Source: Melioribacteraceae bacterium (GTDB taxonomy: Bacteria; Bacteroidota; Ignavibacteria; Ignavibacteriales; Melioribacteraceae). From it: 9,834 nt of DNA. Below the pieces are notes generated by a model. That model had not been told where the DNA came from and ran no database searches. It worked only from the letters and a program-made list of their open reading frames with translations. The DNA lies in the NCBI GenBank assembly GCA_015494845.1, contig WGAL01000061.1:1-9834 (forward strand), read 5' to 3'. The number at the start of each line of letters is the position of its first letter. Position 1 is the first letter of the stretch. A program made the translations under genes and the position numbers. Shown here in pieces: positions 7,670 to 9,834 of this stretch.

Positions 7670-7803
7670 CGTCATTGCGAGCGTAACGTAGTGGAGCGTG
7701 GCAATCTATGGAATATTTAGCATTTGCTTACAATGAGATAGTCCGCCGCGGCGGTGCTTCGTCAGTCTTCCGACTATCGTCGGAATCCTTCCTCGCAATG
7801 ACG
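7670..7803 (+). repeat. Interspersed GTCATTGCGAG-type repeat, copy 2 (full, with inverted ends)
   Basis: A 134-base element bounded by a perfect 12-base inverted repeat, CGTCATTGCGAG (7670-7681) and CTCGCAATGACG (7792-7803). It contains the 36-base core (7671-7706), a 12-base palindrome CCGCCGCGGCGG (7743-7754), and a 7-base hairpin TTCCGAC/GTCGGAA (7768-7774 with 7779-7785). It is in the opposite orientation to copy 1. It has no coding capacity for a transposase, so it would have to be a non-autonomous or structural repeat. I see no clear target-site duplication. Confidence 0.8.
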
Positions 7804-7823
7804 GCAAATTTTAAACATCTCGC

Positions 7824-7863
7824 GTCTTTGCGAGGAAATTATGAAATAATTTCCGTGGCAAAC
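7824..7863 (+). repeat. Degenerate hairpin copy of the repeat core
   Basis: Forty bases opening GTCTTTGCGAG and closing GGCAAAC resemble the 36-base core, with the middle replaced by a strong hairpin. Outer stem TTTGC/GCAAA (7827-7831 with 7858-7862) encloses a perfect 9-base stem GGAAATTAT/ATAATTTCC (7834-7842 with 7846-7854) and a 3-base loop. The remaining bases to 7971 hold nothing I can assign beyond a short 5-base hairpin at 7932-7946. Confidence 0.5.
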
Positions 7864-7971
7864 TATCGTGACGTGCGCGGAATAGTTCAACCGGTTTTTG
7901 AGTATTTGTGTTTTGCTTTACATTCCGACAATCCGCCTAAAGCGGACGGGTAAGATTTGGTAAAATTAGAA

Positions 7972-9834
7972 TTACGAATTATGAAAAATCAACTTAAAGG
8001 TCGAACCTTTTCCTTTCTCGGATTTTACACTTATGTCAATATTGTTCAAATCGCAATATTGCTTAACAAGCGAAAGCCCGAGACCGTTTCCCTCAAATTT
8101 ACGAGTATAGCCTTGCTGTTCCTGCGTAAACGCGTCAAATAAATACGGCATATATTTTTCGTCGATTCCAATTCCGGTGTCTGAAATCTCAATTACCAAT
8201 TTATTATCTTCATTTCTGAAAACGCGAATTCTAACCTCTCCTTTTTCCGTGTATTTTATGGCGTTGTCAATCAAATTTGTAAAAATCTGTCGCACAGAAA
8301 ATTCATCGACGTTTGCGTGAGTATCGCCTTGCGGTTCTTCAAGAACCAGCCCTATGTTTTTATCATTGGCTTTCGGAAAATATTCGAGAAAAACATGGTA
8401 AAGAATTTGGTCGTAGATATCCCAATTTTGAATATGTGGCTCGAAACTTCCGGTCTGTAAATCGGTCATGTTTAAAATTAATTCGACCGTTCTGATAATT
8501 CTGTCTCCGGCGTCTTCAATTGCTTTAAATGCGTTTTTTAATTCTTCGTCTTTCTCGATTAAATCTTCAAATTCCGCTCGAACTAGCGAAGTGTAACTGA
8601 TAATTACATTAATCGGAGTTCGTATTTCATGCGACATCTGAGCAAGGAATTCCGATTTTAACCTATTTGCCGCTTGTATTTTACGATTCGCATTTTCCAA
8701 TTCTTTTTCTTTCGCTTTACGTTCTTCAATCTCTGTTTTTAATGTACTTAATGTTTCTTCCAATTGTTTTGTTCTTTCTTCAACGAGAGCTTCCAATTCA
8801 TTTTTGTAGCGTCTTAATTCTTCTTCGCGTATTTTTTGATAAGTTATATCTCTTGCCGCGCCAAATATTTTTTTTGCTTTCATCTTTTTATTGTAAAATA
8901 CGGCACAAGTAATCTCCACAAAAATATATTTACCGGCTTTATGTTTAACTCTGAATGTTGTCGTATAATGTTTTGATTTTTTTCTGACCGTTTCAAAACA
9001 TTGACGAACAAATTTTAATCTATCCTCTTTGTGTACTAACAAATTTACAATTTCACGTATGGGTTTCGCTTTCAAAAATTCAAAATCATAACCTAAAACT
9101 CTCTTGATATTTCCTGACCAAACCAGTTTATTTTTGGAAAGATCAAGTTCAAAAACAATTTGCCCTGTACTTTCCGAGACAACTTCGAATATCTGTTCTT
9201 GTTCAATAATTTTGGATAAATGTTTATTTTCCCGGTAATTGTGAGCTATAAAAGCAATAAGTATTGTTAAAAACAAAAACATTCCGACAACAAAAAACTG
9301 TTTGGATAAATTTTCAATGGATGCGAAAAACTCTTGTTTCGGAACATAAATCAAAACTGTCCACTCATTATGCGGCAATAAAATACTTTTAACAAAAGCA
9401 TACCCGTTTCTGCCTTCTTTTTTAACTTCATAATAGGTAAATACTTTATGCGTTGCCATAACTTGCCGCGAAATGTCTTCGCAACCGTAACATTGCGGTA
9501 ATTCAAAAAATGTTTCGCCAATTTCATCAATATTATCCGAATATAAGACCGTTCCGTCCTTTTGCAATAAATAAGTTTTTGAGTTTTGGCTGAATTTAAT
9601 CGACTGCAGAAAACTTCTGGCAAAAAAATCATAACGGATTAATATTGTTAACAAACCGATAAATTTTTCGTCGTCGTTAAATAAAGGATGAACAACCGGA
9701 ATTGTTTTAGAGCCTTGGACACTTTCGAAAACATCGCCAACAATTAATTTTCTGTGTTTCAATGCCCATTTATTATGTTTTTGGTAAGAAACATTTTCGC
9801 CAATAATATTCTTATTTGGAACAGAATATGTAAT
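7972..9834 (-). CDS. Membrane sensor histidine kinase: Cache-like sensor, TM, PAS, HisKA, HATPase (5' truncated by window edge)
   Basis: Two-component sensor kinase. The frame is open to base 9834 with no ATG start, so the N-terminus and first membrane segment are outside the window; 620 codons are visible. Numbering from the codon at 9762-9760: residues 1-150 look like the membrane-proximal part of a periplasmic Cache sensor (TYLLQKDGTVLYSDNIDEIG, 63-82), with a CYGC pair at 91-94. A membrane helix spans about 156-174. A PAS domain with PAC tail covers about 190-310, followed by a charged coiled coil (about 311-368). HisKA carries the phosphorylated His378 in MSHEIRTP (bases 8629-8631). HATPase has the N box NLIDNAIKYT (496-505), G1 box DTGIGI (528-533) and G2 box GNGLGLSL. 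No receiver domain follows, so the partner regulator must be elsewhere, possibly upstream off-window. GC content looks lower than in the efflux genes. The ligand is unknown. Confidence 0.96.
   Translation of the reverse strand: MTYSVPNKNIIGENVSYQKHNKWALKHRKLIVGDVFESVQGSKTIPVVHPLFNDDEKFIGLLTILIRYDFFARSFLQSIKFSQNSKTYLLQKDGTVLYSDNIDEIGETFFELPQCYGCEDISRQVMATHKVFTYYEVKKEGRNGYAFVKSILLPHNEWTVLIYVPKQEFFASIENLSKQFFVVGMFLFLTILIAFIAHNYRENKHLSKIIEQEQIFEVVSESTGQIVFELDLSKNKLVWSGNIKRVLGYDFEFLKAKPIREIVNLLVHKEDRLKFVRQCFETVRKKSKHYTTTFRVKHKAGKYIFVEITCAVFYNKKMKAKKIFGAARDITYQKIREEELRRYKNELEALVEERTKQLEETLSTLKTEIEERKAKEKELENANRKIQAANRLKSEFLAQMSHEIRTPINVIISYTSLVRAEFEDLIEKDEELKNAFKAIEDAGDRIIRTVELILNMTDLQTGSFEPHIQNWDIYDQILYHVFLEYFPKANDKNIGLVLEEPQGDTHANVDEFSVRQIFTNLIDNAIKYTEKGEVRIRVFRNEDNKLVIEISDTGIGIDEKYMPYLFDAFTQEQQGYTRKFEGNGLGLSLVKQYCDLNNIDISVKSEKGKGSTFKLIFHNS

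Noticed and set aside
1163..7803. Composite transposon made of two insertion sequences around the efflux genes
   Set aside because: The flanking elements are only about 125-134 bases, encode no transposase, and no target-site duplication is evident.
7670..7863. CRISPR array
   Set aside because: Copies are few, in both orientations, irregularly spaced and internally palindromic, with no uniform spacers or cas genes.
7932..7946. Hairpin TCCGC/GCGGA as a terminator for the kinase gene
   Set aside because: The stem is only 5 bases and neither strand has a T-run after it.
7708..7953. Open frame of 81 codons on the plus strand in the intergenic region
   Set aside because: It runs through the repeat elements, has no ribosome site, and its product resembles translations of interspersed repeats rather than a protein family.

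Overview
The window reads as chromosomal DNA of a Gram-negative bacterium. It carries a complete outer-membrane efflux system, a type I signal peptide on the outer-membrane channel and a lipobox on the periplasmic adaptor. GC content is moderate in most genes and lower in the sensor kinase at the right end. I cannot name the phylum. A diderm from the wider Fibrobacterota/Bacteroidota neighbourhood would fit, but that is a guess from protein style.

Layout, left to right. (1) Bases 1-1131, plus strand: the C-terminal part of the glycine-cleavage P-protein (gcvP), cut by the window edge. (2) 1132-1371: non-coding, with one copy of a GTCATTGCGAG-type interspersed repeat, a tail fragment of it, and a strong bidirectional rho-independent terminator between the convergent gcvP and efflux operon. 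(3) 1372-7568, all minus strand: a compact four-gene unit transcribed in the order TetR-family regulator, TolC-like outer-membrane factor, HlyD/AcrA-like lipoprotein adaptor, RND inner-membrane pump. Gaps are 3, 17 and 9 bases, and the pump's Shine-Dalgarno overlaps the adaptor's stop codon. (4) 7569-7971: a likely promoter with a two-arm TTCGAA-centred palindrome (probable TetR operator), a second, inverted, full copy of the repeat, and a degenerate third hairpin copy. (5) 7972-9834, minus strand: a membrane-bound sensor histidine kinase (Cache-like sensor, TM, PAS, HisKA, HATPase) whose N-terminus lies beyond the right edge.

Working together: the TetR protein probably binds the palindrome over its own promoter and represses the whole unit until a ligand releases it. 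The three structural genes would then assemble a tripartite pump spanning both membranes. The kinase and gcvP have no evident functional link to the pump.

Most worth a second look: the pump lacks the acidic TM4 residue and the TM10 lysine used for proton coupling in AcrB (Ala-Asn in TM4, Asn-Asn in TM10). The repeat family also shows a regular 5-base spacing of differences and one compensatory stem change. I did not see a clearly new multi-gene system.
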